From the NCBI GenBank assembly GCA_913774845.1, contig CAJYJO010000002.1, positions 32,345-96,344 of the forward strand: DNA of 64,000 bases, in the 5' to 3' direction. Shown here one piece after another: positions 51,989 through 60,688 of the stretch (positions within the stretch are counted from its first letter, which is position 1; each line of letters opens with the position of its first letter). The notes beneath the pieces were generated by a model. The model was not told where the DNA came from, ran no database searches, and saw nothing but the letters and a program-made list of their open reading frames with translations. Origin of the DNA: an uncultured Microbacterium sp. (GTDB taxonomy: Bacteria; Actinomycetota; Actinomycetes; Actinomycetales; Microbacteriaceae). The translations under genes were made by a program, and so were the position numbers.

Positions 51989-52464
51989 GACGCCGGCTGG
52001 GGCCAGGTGAGGTCGTACCAGCGGAGGCGGTAGCGGTCGGGGACCTCGCCCGTCTCGTAATAGTGGAAGAAGATGTCCGTCGCCTCGTCGAGGGCGAACA
52101 CCTCGTCGGGGTAGACCGTCGCGCTCGCCGTGCCCTCGAAGTACGGGATCGTGACCGTGGGCGGGTCCGAGTGGTCGCCCCCGCGGCCCACGATGTAGTG
52201 GCGGTCCTGTCCATCGTCGTCTACCTTGTGGCACTCGATCGTCATCGCGTCACTCGTGCCGGCGCACTGGAGGTAAACAGGGCTGCCGCCCTCGTAGACG
52301 TACGCGACGAAATTCACGTCGTCTGGCATCGGGCCGAAGATGAACGTCGACCGCTGTCCCTGCTGGAGGAGGCTCAGAAGATGGGCAAGGTGTTCGCGAG
52401 GCGGACGGTAATCCGACCCGAACTCCATGGAGTTGCCGTCCAGCGAGTAGTAATGACGACTCAT
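51985..52464 (-). CDS. Imm1-like immunity protein
   Basis: A 159-aa protein directly after the toxin gene, 1 nt apart. The C-terminal segment DEATDIFFHYYETGEVPDRY matches the characteristic end of Imm1 proteins, which bind and neutralise secreted nuclease or deaminase toxins. No signal peptide, consistent with a cytosolic inhibitor. Lower GC content than its surroundings suits a gene exchanged together with the toxin tip. Confidence 0.75.
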   Translation of the reverse strand: MSRHYYSLDGNSMEFGSDYRPPREHLAHLLSLLQQGQRSTFIFGPMPDDVNFVAYVYEGGSPVYLQCAGTSDAMTIECHKVDDDGQDRHYIVGRGGDHSDPPTVTIPYFEGTASATVYPDEVFALDEATDIFFHYYETGEVPDRYRLRWYDLTWPQPAS

Positions 52465-52465
52465 G

Positions 52466-53731
52466 TCAGGGCATCACTTTCAGAATGACTTTGGTAATGG
52501 ATATCTGTTCGCCCCTCAGAATCGCGGTTGCGGGGTTCTCGGGAGTGATCGCCTCGTCGAAGCCCAGTTGGTTCTTCTCGTTGCGAAGATATTTATCGAT
52601 TGCGGTCCCGCTCTTCACTTCCACAGCGGAGTACGTGCCATCGGGTCGTTGGATGAAGCCGTCGAAGTACCGGTGCTGGGTCGATCCGCTCAGGGCGGAC
52701 CGAACCTGATCCCGGATGACCGTCACGCTCTCCTCTTCCTCGACCTCGTCCAGCCCACGCTTCTCCTTATCGACCCACGGCTTTGATTCCTGCCCGTATG
52801 CGAAGTGCCCGGCGTTGTCGCGCGAGTCGCCCCGGTCGACCCCATGATCCTTCTCGATCAGCATGACACCGGACCCGCTGAGAGCCGCGGCGATCTTCGA
52901 CGCCCCCGCTCCCGCCAGGGCGGCTCCGGATCCGGCGAGGGCTGCTCCGCCGGCAACCGCGGGAATCCCGGGGGCCGCTCCCGGGCCGGTGAGCGAGAGC
53001 GCGCCCCCGCCGAGGGCGAGCCCGCCGCCGGCCATCGCCATCGTGCCTCCGCCCAGCAGGGCGAGGAGCGCATCGGGGTTCTGCAGCAGGGCATTCCCGA
53101 ACGAGGCGGTGCCGTTGACGATGTCGACGAAGCTGTTCCACTGCAGCAGTGCCACCATCTCGGCGGAGACGAGCGCCGCCGAGCCGATGTCGCCCCACGT
53201 GATGGCACGCGGTGGTTCGAGCGCCCTGAGCGCGGATGCGGCGGTATCGCCGGCATCCTTAACCTCCGACCGGGCGTAGGCGAGCAGGCTTCGTGCGTCG
53301 CTGCGGGCGCCGGCGCCTTCGTCGACGTACAGGGGCAGGATCCCCGTCGGGCCCGCTCGTCGCTCGGCGGCGCGGTAGCGGTCGATGCCGGCGGCGGTCT
53401 GCTCCATCGCCGTCTCCCAGATCGCGATGGCGTCGCCGGCCTTCTGCTGGGCCCAACCGAGGATGTTCGCGTAGGTCTCGAGCGCGTCGGCGCAGGCCGA
53501 GAGCAGACGCTGGGTGTCGTCCCACGCGGCGGCGACGCCCTCGCAGCGCGCGGCGAAGGCGTCGGCGGCATCGCCCTCCCACCCTTCGGGGGTGGTGGTC
53601 GTGCGGATGCTCGTGGCGGTGTCCGTCGCCGCCCGCGCCCGCTCGCGCCACGCGTCGAGGAGCGCGAAGAGGGCCTCGACGTCTCCGGGAACCAGCGCGG
53701 CCGGATCCGTGGTCTCGCCCAGCTCGGCCAT
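52466..53731 (-). CDS. WXG-domain polymorphic toxin with PD-(D/E)XK-like nuclease tip
   Basis: A 421-aa putative type VII effector. The N-terminal helical domain (residues 1-110) contains EGWEGDAADAF near 50 with its WxG-type turn. A Gly/Ala-rich hydrophobic middle region (about 215-275) is followed by a C-terminal catalytic part: HRYFDGFIQRPDGT then SAVEVKSGTAIDKYLRN (about residues 352-385), where D and ExK fit a PD-(D/E)XK nuclease. GC drops in this tip, as in swapped polymorphic toxin ends. Immunity gene follows at once. Enzyme class is proposed from the motif only. Confidence 0.8.
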   Translation of the reverse strand: MAELGETTDPAALVPGDVEALFALLDAWRERARAATDTATSIRTTTTPEGWEGDAADAFAARCEGVAAAWDDTQRLLSACADALETYANILGWAQQKAGDAIAIWETAMEQTAAGIDRYRAAERRAGPTGILPLYVDEGAGARSDARSLLAYARSEVKDAGDTAASALRALEPPRAITWGDIGSAALVSAEMVALLQWNSFVDIVNGTASFGNALLQNPDALLALLGGGTMAMAGGGLALGGGALSLTGPGAAPGIPAVAGGAALAGSGAALAGAGASKIAAALSGSGVMLIEKDHGVDRGDSRDNAGHFAYGQESKPWVDKEKRGLDEVEEEESVTVIRDQVRSALSGSTQHRYFDGFIQRPDGTYSAVEVKSGTAIDKYLRNEKNQLGFDEAITPENPATAILRGEQISITKVILKVMP

Positions 53732-54003
53732 CAGAAGACCTCCCCCGGGGAGATGCTCCGGTCGACCGCTTCGTACAGCTCCGCTCCGCTGCGCAGCCGG
53801 GTGGCGAGCTGATCGAGGTCGTCGAGTCCCCGTGTCCACGCGTCGCCGACCATGCCGCTGATCTCCGTCAATGACGACGCCATGTCGGCGTGACCCGCAT
53901 CCGTCGGGGAGATCGTGGTGAGGCACCCCGCGTCCGCACTGATCGCCTCGAGCTTGGCGGCCACCGCGCGCAGGGCCTCGGGGTCCGCCCTGAACCGTGC
54001 CAT
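53731..54003 (-). CDS. small WXG100-like protein, 90 aa, at head of toxin operon
   Basis: A helical protein with WTRG between helices (VGDAWTRGLDDLDQLATRL). GGAGG six nt before ATG 54003 is a strong ribosome site. Its stop overlaps the toxin start (TGATG). Likely the co-secreted partner needed for export of the toxin, as in other type VII LXG/WXG operons. Confidence 0.8.
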   Translation of the reverse strand: MARFRADPEALRAVAAKLEAISADAGCLTTISPTDAGHADMASSLTEISGMVGDAWTRGLDDLDQLATRLRSGAELYEAVDRSISPGEVF

Positions 54004-54122
54004 CTTCCACCTCCGCACAGGGACACTACGGCGGAACGACGTCGAGATCGAATGTTTACATGTCGTACGTTCAGCGACGCGAGGCATCGGCCGGCGCCGG
54101 ACCCCCCACCGCGAACCCCACC

Positions 54123-54184
54123 GGCGAGTGTTCACAACACGCCGCATGGCGCGGTCCTCGCTCGGCGTGTTCTGGACACTCAAC
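54123..54184. repeat. palindromic repeat A, copy 4
   Basis: GGCGAGTGTTCACAACACGC with GGCGTGTTCTGGACACTCAA; arms differ from copy 1 at several positions, keeping the 62-bp unit length. Confidence 0.8.
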
Positions 54185-54252
54185 GCCCTCGGGCGGGGCG
54201 TCGTGCGCCGACCCCGCATGGCGGGCGCGCCCTCCGCGCCCGCCGGATCCCC

Positions 54253-54314
54253 GTCGAGTGTCCAGAACACCCGGAGGGGATGCCGCTTGCGCCCGGGTTT
54301 CCTGGACACTCGAC
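54253..54314. repeat. palindromic repeat A, copy 5
   Basis: GTCGAGTGTCCAGAACACCC with CCGGGTTTCCTGGACACTCG. Copies 4 and 5 lie only 68 bp apart. Confidence 0.83.
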
Positions 54315-54462
54315 ATTCTGCGAGCCGCGCGCACCCCGCCCGGCGCCGGGGCCGCGCGCACCTCTCGCCCGCCCGCCCGCATGACGGGCGCCTCCGCGCC
54401 GCCCGCCCGCATGACGCGCCCGCCCCTCGCGCGCGCCCGCCCGCCCGTGCGAGCCTGGGCGT

Positions 54463-55257
54463 ATGCGCAGGCTCATCGCGGGACTCGAAGTCCACACCTC
54501 GCACGACGACGTCGCCGGGCGCCACGCGCTCCTGTGGCACCATGGCTCGCCGCAGACCGGGGCGATCCTCCCGCCGGTACGAGCCGCAGCCGACGCGCAC
54601 GGGCTCGCCGTCGTCTCGGTGGCGCGTCCCGGGTATGCGGCGTCGACCCGGGTCCCCGGGCGGACCGTGGCCGACGTCGCCGCGGGGCTCGTCCCGGTGC
54701 TCGACGCGCTGGGGGTGGCATCCGTCGTCTCGGTCGGCGCGTCCGGCGGGGGTCCGCACGCCCTCGCGTGCGCCGCGGTGATGCCCGCCCTCGTCCGCGC
54801 GGTCGTGACGTTCGCGAGCCCCGCGCCGTTCTCCGGCGACGACGCCTGGTTCGCCGGCATGCGGGCTCCGGGGGGCCTGCGGGCCGCGACCGAGGGCGCG
54901 GCGGCACGGCGCCTCTTCGCCGAGACCGACGAGTTCGATCCGACGCAGTTCGTGGATGCCGACGTCGCCGCGCTCGAGGGGGAGTGGGCGTCGCTCGGAG
55001 CCGACGCCGGCGCCGCCGAAGCCGACGGTGTCGACGGGCTCATCGACGACGACCTCGCCTTCGTCCGACCCTGGGGGATCGAGCTCGCGGAGGTCGCGGC
55101 ATCCGTGCTTCTCGTTCAGGGGGAGAGCGACCGCGTCATCCCTCCCGCTCACGCGCGCCTGCTCGAGGCGGCCCTCCCGCACGCGCGCCTCGAGCTGTCG
55201 CCCGACGACGGCCACGTCTCGGTGCTGCGGCGTCTCGGCGCCGCACTCTCCCGGTGA
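54463..55257 (+). CDS. alpha/beta hydrolase
   Basis: A 264-aa hydrolase: oxyanion region HHGSPQTG near residue 26, the nucleophile elbow VGASGGGPH, the acid in GESDRVIPP and the histidine in DDGHVSVL. Fold and motif order match esterase/lipase-like alpha/beta hydrolases. The substrate is unknown, and it is not obviously part of either flanking operon. Confidence 0.88.
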   Translation: MRRLIAGLEVHTSHDDVAGRHALLWHHGSPQTGAILPPVRAAADAHGLAVVSVARPGYAASTRVPGRTVADVAAGLVPVLDALGVASVVSVGASGGGPHALACAAVMPALVRAVVTFASPAPFSGDDAWFAGMRAPGGLRAATEGAAARRLFAETDEFDPTQFVDADVAALEGEWASLGADAGAAEADGVDGLIDDDLAFVRPWGIELAEVAASVLLVQGESDRVIPPAHARLLEAALPHARLELSPDDGHVSVLRRLGAALSR

Positions 55258-55318
55258 GCGGGCGCGGACGCACGGCTCCTGCTTCGCGGGAGCCCGGCAC
55301 CGGAGCCGCGCGCAGACC

Positions 55319-56098
55319 TCAGGCGGTGTAGTCGAAGCGGCTGATCTCCTCGAGCGCTTCGACGACGAACGAGACGCTCTCCTCGAACATGCGCGCCCCG
55401 GCCTCGGCGTTCGCACCGGTCGGGTCGCCGAGCACTCCCGTGGGGCCGAAGTCGTTCGACAGCCAGCCGAAGGTCACGGGCTTGGAGTTGAACCCGATGT
55501 GCCGGAAGTCGCCGATGTGCGCGGGCACGGTGGCCGCGAATGTCGTCGGGTCGACCAGTTCGGGCCGCAGGTGCATGATCATGCTCGTCTCGCCGTGCCC
55601 GGCGTGGATACCGGTGCCGTGCTCGTCCGGGCCGCCGTCGGTGCCGTCGAACGAGGGCACGCGCGCGGCGGGCATGAAGAACGTGCGCAGGCCGAACCGG
55701 CGCCGGAGCTCCCGGTTCGCGACGTTGAGCAGTGCGACGTTGCCGCCGTGCCCGTTGAGGAACACGAGGGTGCGGGCACGGGTGGTGAGGATCGACCGGC
55801 CGATGTCGACGATGGTCCGCAGCATCGTCTCGGGGGTGAGCCACAGCGTTCCCGGCGCCCACGAGTGCTCGTCCGACTTGGTCACCGACAGCGTCGGCAG
55901 CTGCCAGACGTCCAGCCCCATCGCGGCGGCGCGCGCGACGGCGGCGGTGGCTGACGCCTCGGCGACGATGGCATCCGTCGCCAGGGGCAGGTGGGGGCCG
56001 TGGTGCTCGATGGCGCCGGTGGGGAGCACGAGGATCGAGTCCTCGGTGAGGGCTTCCGCGGCGGTGGGGCCGCTGAGCTCGGCGAGCAGACGGCTCAT
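55319..56098 (-). CDS. creatininase-family amidohydrolase
   Basis: A 259-aa zinc enzyme of the creatinine amidohydrolase/FAPy deformylase family. Metal motifs: GAIEHHGPHLPLATDA, FLNGHGGNVALLN, and GIHAGHGETSM with a conserved glutamate. Family members open small amide rings such as creatinine or hydrolyse formamido groups. ATG 56098 overlaps the FAD oxidoreductase stop (ATGA). The ABC and amidohydrolase genes lie upstream on the same strand. Confidence 0.9.
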   Translation of the reverse strand: MSRLLAELSGPTAAEALTEDSILVLPTGAIEHHGPHLPLATDAIVAEASATAAVARAAAMGLDVWQLPTLSVTKSDEHSWAPGTLWLTPETMLRTIVDIGRSILTTRARTLVFLNGHGGNVALLNVANRELRRRFGLRTFFMPAARVPSFDGTDGGPDEHGTGIHAGHGETSMIMHLRPELVDPTTFAATVPAHIGDFRHIGFNSKPVTFGWLSNDFGPTGVLGDPTGANAEAGARMFEESVSFVVEALEEISRFDYTA

Positions 56099-57423
56099 CG
56101 GATGGCTCCCTTGCGCGCGCCGGTGTACTCGGGGTCGAGCTTGCCGGGGTTCAGCAGTCCGTTCGGGTCGGTGATCGCGGCGAGCTCGGCGGTCTGCTCG
56201 ACGTTGAAGTCGACGTTCCACTGGTGCGGGTTGTGCACGCCCACGCCGATCGCGTTCAGATCGGCGATGCCGCGGTACACGTCCTCCTCGCTGACGTACG
56301 GGGCGGCGAGCATCCCGATCGGATGCTGCTTGGTCGACTCGATGTGCAGTTTGCCGCCGGGGAACACGGCCTCGACGGCCTCGACGTTCTCGCTCAGCGG
56401 CATCCCGGCCACCTCGAGGTGGAAGACCTCGTGCGGCTGGCTCTTCTGGTACCACTCGATGGGGTGGTTGTAGCTCAGCATCGACAGGCGGATGCTGGCC
56501 TGCGGCCCCTCGCGCACGGCTTCGACGCGGCCGCCGGCGCCCTCGACGATGGCGGTGACCTGCTCGATCAGCGACGCGTCGATGATCGCCCGCAGGCTGG
56601 ATCGTCCGTGCGGGATCGCGTGGTCGGCGGGGAGGGATGCCGAGATCTCGACGCCGTCGCCCGACACCAGGCGCGGAGCGGGCTCGAGGTTGCCGATGGT
56701 CTGCAGCACCGACAGGGTGCCGGCGTAGTCGGGGAAGCTCGCCCAGAGGCCGCGCCAGTCGCGCAGCGGTTCGAGGCGGACGGTCGCGCGGACGATCACG
56801 CCCGCCGTGCCGTAGTTGTGCACGTACTTCTGGGCCTCGTCGCCCTCGACGTGGTGGATCTGGGCGCTGCCGTCGGCGTGCACGACGTCGAGGGCGACGA
56901 CGAAGCCGCGGTCGTTCGAGCCGTGCTCGATCGAGCCGGTGCCCCCGGAGCCGCCGGAGAGGAACCCGCCGATGGTCGACTGCGCGGTCGAGGGGTACAT
57001 CCACAGCGCCTGGCCCGCGGCCCACGCGGCCTGCTCGAGCAGCACCATCGGGGTGCCGGCCTCGGCGGTGAGGAAGCCGTCGCCCACCTCGACGATCGCC
57101 TTGGCGCGCGTGGTGTCGATCACGAGGCCGCCCTGCAGGGGGATGCCCTGGCCGTAGTTTCCGGTGCCCTTGCCGCGCACGGTGATCGGAACCCCGTGGC
57201 GCGCGGCCGCGGCGACCGCGATCGCGATCTGCTCGGCGTCGGCGGCGAACACGACAAGGTCCGCGAGACCGAGGGGGAGCTTCGCCGCGATGATCGGCGA
57301 CATCGGCGAACCGTCGACGCTGGCGCGTTCGCGCACGCGCGGTTCGGTGCTGACGGCCGCCGGGCCGAGGAGGTCGAGCAGCTCGTCCTCGAGGGAGAGG
57401 ACGCGGGTGGCGGTATCGCTCAT
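56095..57423 (-). CDS. FAD-linked oxidoreductase (FAD_binding_4)
   Basis: A 442-aa vanillyl-alcohol-oxidase-type flavoprotein. N-terminal FAD-binding part: PITVRGKGTGNYGQGIPLQGGLV, then TAEAGTPMVLLEQ and STIGGFLSGGSGGTGSIEHG; the C terminus ends DPNGLLNPGKLDPEY, the usual family close. It would oxidise a small alcohol, acid or ring compound with oxygen or another acceptor. Pairing with creatininase suggests a ring-opening pathway. Exact substrate unknown. Confidence 0.9.
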   Translation of the reverse strand: MSDTATRVLSLEDELLDLLGPAAVSTEPRVRERASVDGSPMSPIIAAKLPLGLADLVVFAADAEQIAIAVAAAARHGVPITVRGKGTGNYGQGIPLQGGLVIDTTRAKAIVEVGDGFLTAEAGTPMVLLEQAAWAAGQALWMYPSTAQSTIGGFLSGGSGGTGSIEHGSNDRGFVVALDVVHADGSAQIHHVEGDEAQKYVHNYGTAGVIVRATVRLEPLRDWRGLWASFPDYAGTLSVLQTIGNLEPAPRLVSGDGVEISASLPADHAIPHGRSSLRAIIDASLIEQVTAIVEGAGGRVEAVREGPQASIRLSMLSYNHPIEWYQKSQPHEVFHLEVAGMPLSENVEAVEAVFPGGKLHIESTKQHPIGMLAAPYVSEEDVYRGIADLNAIGVGVHNPHQWNVDFNVEQTAELAAITDPNGLLNPGKLDPEYTGARKGAIR

Positions 57424-57730
57424 GGGGTGTCTCCGGATGGAACGGGTGGGGGCGGATGCCGCCGTCGGGGGCGGAGGTGGCTGAGCCTGTCGAAGCCACC
57501 GGGGGTGGGTGGTTCCGGTCCTTTCGACGGGCTCAGGGACCTCGGCTCGGGCTCAGGGACCTCGGTTCGGGCTCAGGAACCTGGGTTCGGGCTCGGGAAC
57601 CTCGGGCTCGGGCTCGGGGGCCTGGGCTTGGGCTCGGGGTGGGAGGGAGGTGGCTGAGCCTGTCGAAGCCACCGGGGGTGGACCGGGCGGGGAGCGGCCC
57701 GGCCCGCGCGCGGCGGGCCGGGCCGGTCGG
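57424..57730. other. gene-free interval with REP-like hairpins and degenerate half repeats
   Basis: 307 bp between the substrate-binding protein stop and the FAD oxidase start (same strand). Apart from the repeats nothing gene-like is visible. The hairpins could lower read-through between the two halves of the operon. Confidence 0.7.
57477..57672. repeat. REP-like hairpins plus degenerate tandem half copies
   Basis: Intact hairpins 57477-57499 and 57650-57672 (GTGGCT/AGCCAC) and 57518-57540 (GTCCTT/AGGGAC with one G-T wobble). Between them the half motif GGCTCGGG is repeated about eight times with decay, suggesting slippage or gradual erosion of repeats. Confidence 0.85.
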
Positions 57731-58906
57731 TCAGAACGAGATCGACGTGTCGATGAACTGGTTCGTGTACAGGTCGGCGGGCGTGTATCCCGACGCGGGC
57801 GGGGTGCCCAGGTCGGTGTACACCTTGCTCGCCTTGTCGAAGAAGTCCGCGAAGCGGTCGCCGTCGAAGTTGCCGTAGGTGGAGTCGGGGCCGTCGCCGA
57901 CCAGGCCCAGGTCGACCTGCGCCTTGACCGAGTAGTCGGCCACGCCCTGCGTGTAGGTCCAGCCGGTCGCGTACTCGTCGACGAGCTTCAAGATGAGGTC
58001 GTTCGCCGCCGTCGGGTCCTTGTAGTACGCGACACCGGCCTTCTGCAGGACGGGGACGAGCTTCTCCAGGCACGGCGACAGCTCGTCGAAGGTGTCGGCC
58101 TTCACCGACACCGACGAGGCGTAGGTCTGCCACCCCGCGTCGTGGATGAGGGCGAAGTCGACCGGCTTACCCCACGCCGAGACCTCGTTCTCGTACACGT
58201 AGGGTTCGGCCGAGGCGAAGCCCTGCTGCATGTCCTTGCCGCCGGCCGCGACGAAGTTGGAGGGCGTGCCGTCGTACGACCCGTCGAGGATCGACGGCTC
58301 CGCCAGTCCCTCGCTCTTGAGGTACTCGATGTAGGCGGCGCCGTCGAAGTAGCGCCAGACGCCGCCCTTCGCTGCGAGGGCGTCCTTGACGTCGGCGACG
58401 CTGTGCACGTCGGGGTAGGTGGCGGGGTCCCACATCACCATGAAGGGGCTGATGTCGAGGGGAGCGAAGACCGCCTTGGTCGGGGTCGTGCCCGACAGCT
58501 GCACGGCCTCGTCGGTACCGACGTAGCCGAGGGTGATCGCGTCGTCCTGGTACATCTGCGCCGACACCGTCTGGAAGCCGATGGCCGGGCCGCCCGCGCG
58601 GATCTCGAGGTTCACGCCGGTGTACTCGCCGTTCGACATGAGCGGACCCGTGACGGTCTTGGCGTTGGCGTCGACGGTGTAGTCGTCCTTGATCATCTCG
58701 TAGAGGTGCCCGTGCTCGGCCTCGGGGTTCCAGTCGGTCTGCACGACCACGGTCGAGGGGCAGTCCGCGGAGAGGTCGACGGAGCCGATCTGCTTGTCGG
58801 TGGCCGGGGCGCTCTCCGCGGCGCTGCCGGCGCAGGAGGTCAGGGTGAGGGCGATCGCGACGGCGCCGGTGACGGCGGTGCCGCGGAGGAGGGTGGAGCG
58901 CTGCAT
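57731..58906 (-). CDS. ABC transporter substrate-binding lipoprotein (NMT1/SsuA-like)
   Basis: A 391-aa lipoprotein: signal peptide with lipobox LTSC, cleaved before C24. The mature protein is of the NMT1/THI5/TauA-like binding-protein class (TDWNPEAEHGHLYEMI, a common start). It presents a ligand to the adjacent permease/ATPase. Members bind sulfonates, nitrate, thiamine precursors or pyrimidines; nearby amidohydrolase suggests a nitrogen-heterocycle. ATG 58906. Confidence 0.92.
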   Translation of the reverse strand: MQRSTLLRGTAVTGAVAIALTLTSCAGSAAESAPATDKQIGSVDLSADCPSTVVVQTDWNPEAEHGHLYEMIKDDYTVDANAKTVTGPLMSNGEYTGVNLEIRAGGPAIGFQTVSAQMYQDDAITLGYVGTDEAVQLSGTTPTKAVFAPLDISPFMVMWDPATYPDVHSVADVKDALAAKGGVWRYFDGAAYIEYLKSEGLAEPSILDGSYDGTPSNFVAAGGKDMQQGFASAEPYVYENEVSAWGKPVDFALIHDAGWQTYASSVSVKADTFDELSPCLEKLVPVLQKAGVAYYKDPTAANDLILKLVDEYATGWTYTQGVADYSVKAQVDLGLVGDGPDSTYGNFDGDRFADFFDKASKVYTDLGTPPASGYTPADLYTNQFIDTSISF

Positions 58907-59017
58907 GCTGGTTCGCTTTCTGTGACGGGGTGGAGCTCTCGGGTGCAGGTTTCGGGTACGCCGGACACCGCTTCCCGCGGCGCGGGAGCGTGGCATCCGG
59001 GATTCAGGAGGGGCGGG

Positions 59018-59908
59018 TCAGAGGGTGCTGTCGTACCAGCGGCCCACGGCCACCTTCGACAGCCAGCCGAAGAGGGCGAAGATGGCCACGCCGAGCAGGC
59101 ACGCGGCCAGGATCGCGGCGAACAGCTCGGCGCTCTGCAGGCGCGACTGGTAGTTGGCGATGAGCGAGCCGATGCCCGGTTCGCCGCGTCGGAAGAAGTA
59201 GTCGCCGACGATCGCGCCGATCACCGAGAGGCCGGCGGAGGTGCGCATGCCCACGAAGATCGAGGGGAGGGCGGCCGGGAGGGTGAGCTTGGTCAGCACC
59301 GTCCAGCGGTCCGCCTTCTGCAGGCGGAACAGCTCGCGCTGCGACCGATCCACCGACTGCAGGCCGAACAGGGTGTTCGACACCATCGGGAACAGCGCGA
59401 TCAGCACGCAGACGATGACGCGGGCGAGGAACTCGTAGCCGAACCAGAAGCCGACCAGCGGCACGAGCGCGAGAATCGGGATGCACTGCAGAACCACCGC
59501 GTAGGCGTACGTGGAGCGCTCGACCCATCGGGCCATCGACATCGCGATCGCCCAGCCGATGCCGAGGACCATCGCGACCCCGAGGCCGGTGAGGGCGACG
59601 CCCGTCGTGCGGAAAAGGGCGACCCAGATGTCGGCGCCGACCTGCGGGTCGAAGAACCCGAGGGTGAAGATCTCGTGCGGCATCGGCAGGAGGAAGCCCT
59701 TGCCCGAGGTCTCCAGGGCGATCGAGACGCCGTACCAGGCGCCGACGAGCACGACGAGCACCCCGAGCGGCGGACCGACGAGCACGGCCCGGGCTCCGAA
59801 GCCACGGCGGCGTGCGGCCGTCCGGGGCGCGGGTGGTTCGACGGGCGGGGTGGATGCCGACGGCTCCGCCGCCGAGACGGCGATGGGCTCTGCAGAGGTG
59901 GTGCTCAT
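59018..59908 (-). CDS. ABC transporter permease
   Basis: A 296-aa membrane protein with about six helices and the BPD-transport loop LFRLQKADRWTVLTKLTLPAALPSIF (EAA-type coupling motif). The first ~35 residues are Pro/Ala/Ser-rich and cytosolic. It forms the channel with the ATPase and serves the NMT1-type binding protein. Overlaps the ATPase stop (ATGA), 111 nt upstream of the binding protein gene. Confidence 0.93.
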   Translation of the reverse strand: MSTTSAEPIAVSAAEPSASTPPVEPPAPRTAARRRGFGARAVLVGPPLGVLVVLVGAWYGVSIALETSGKGFLLPMPHEIFTLGFFDPQVGADIWVALFRTTGVALTGLGVAMVLGIGWAIAMSMARWVERSTYAYAVVLQCIPILALVPLVGFWFGYEFLARVIVCVLIALFPMVSNTLFGLQSVDRSQRELFRLQKADRWTVLTKLTLPAALPSIFVGMRTSAGLSVIGAIVGDYFFRRGEPGIGSLIANYQSRLQSAELFAAILAACLLGVAIFALFGWLSKVAVGRWYDSTL

Positions 59909-60681
59909 GAGTGTCCTTCCCGGAGGGCGTGGGAGACCTCGCCGACGAGCTTCGCGAACTCTCCGGTGTAGCGGATCTCGGGATCGCGAGGCATGTCGAA
60001 GGGGACCTCGAAGGTGTCGACGAGGTGACCGGGACGACCCGACATCACGACGACCTTGGTGGAGAGGTAGACGGCCTCGGAGACCGAGTGGGTGATGAAC
60101 AGACCGCCGAACTGCTGGGCGACGAAGATCTTCAGGAGCTCGTCGTTCAGCCGTTCGCGGGTGATCTCGTCGAGGGCGCCGAACGGCTCGTCGAAGAGGA
60201 ACAGTTCGGGGTCGAGGGTCAGCGACCGCGCGAGCGAGGTGCGCATCTTCATGCCGCCCGACATCTGCTTCGGGAGGTGCTTCTCGAAGCCGTTCAGGCC
60301 GACGAGGTCGATGGCCCACTGGGCTTTCGGACCGCGCACCCGCTTGGGCTGCCAGTTGAGTTCGGCGAGCAGCTCGACGTTCGAGCGCACGTCGCGCCAG
60401 GGCAGGAGGGTCGCGTCCTGGAAGACGTAGCCGATGCGATCGGTGTTGACGGTGGCGACGCCCTCGCTGGCCTGCTCGAGGCCCGAGGCGATGCGCAGGA
60501 GCGTCGACTTGCCGCAGCCGGAGGGGCCGACGACGCTCACGAACTCGCCACGGCCGACGACGAGGTCGACGCCCGAGAGAGCGGTGGTGCCGTTGGGGAA
60601 CGTCATGGCGACGTTGCGGAAGTCCAGCAGCGGCGCGGTGGGATCCGCGACGTCGGCCGGAGCGGGGGAGGCGAGGGTCAC
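59905..60681 (-). CDS. ABC transporter ATP-binding protein
   Basis: A 258-aa ATPase of the SsuB/TauB/ThiZ type: Walker A GPSGCGKST, Q-loop FQDATLLPW, signature MSGGMKMR (slightly altered from LSGGQ), Walker B LFLFDEPFGALD and switch histidine ITHSVSEA. Powers uptake through the adjacent permease. GTG start at 60681, 8 nt past the amidohydrolase stop. Confidence 0.95.
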   Translation of the reverse strand: MTLASPAPADVADPTAPLLDFRNVAMTFPNGTTALSGVDLVVGRGEFVSVVGPSGCGKSTLLRIASGLEQASEGVATVNTDRIGYVFQDATLLPWRDVRSNVELLAELNWQPKRVRGPKAQWAIDLVGLNGFEKHLPKQMSGGMKMRTSLARSLTLDPELFLFDEPFGALDEITRERLNDELLKIFVAQQFGGLFITHSVSEAVYLSTKVVVMSGRPGHLVDTFEVPFDMPRDPEIRYTGEFAKLVGEVSHALREGHS

Positions 60682-60688
60682 GTGGCGC

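Larger units (their letters stand above)
54004..54462. other. gene-free interval with two palindromic repeats
   Basis: 459 bp between divergent genes, holding repeat A copies 4 and 5 and a 30-bp tandem (GCCCGCCCGCATGACG at 54371 and 54401). No gene is supported. The promoter region of the toxin operon is probably within the first 60 bp. Confidence 0.7.
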
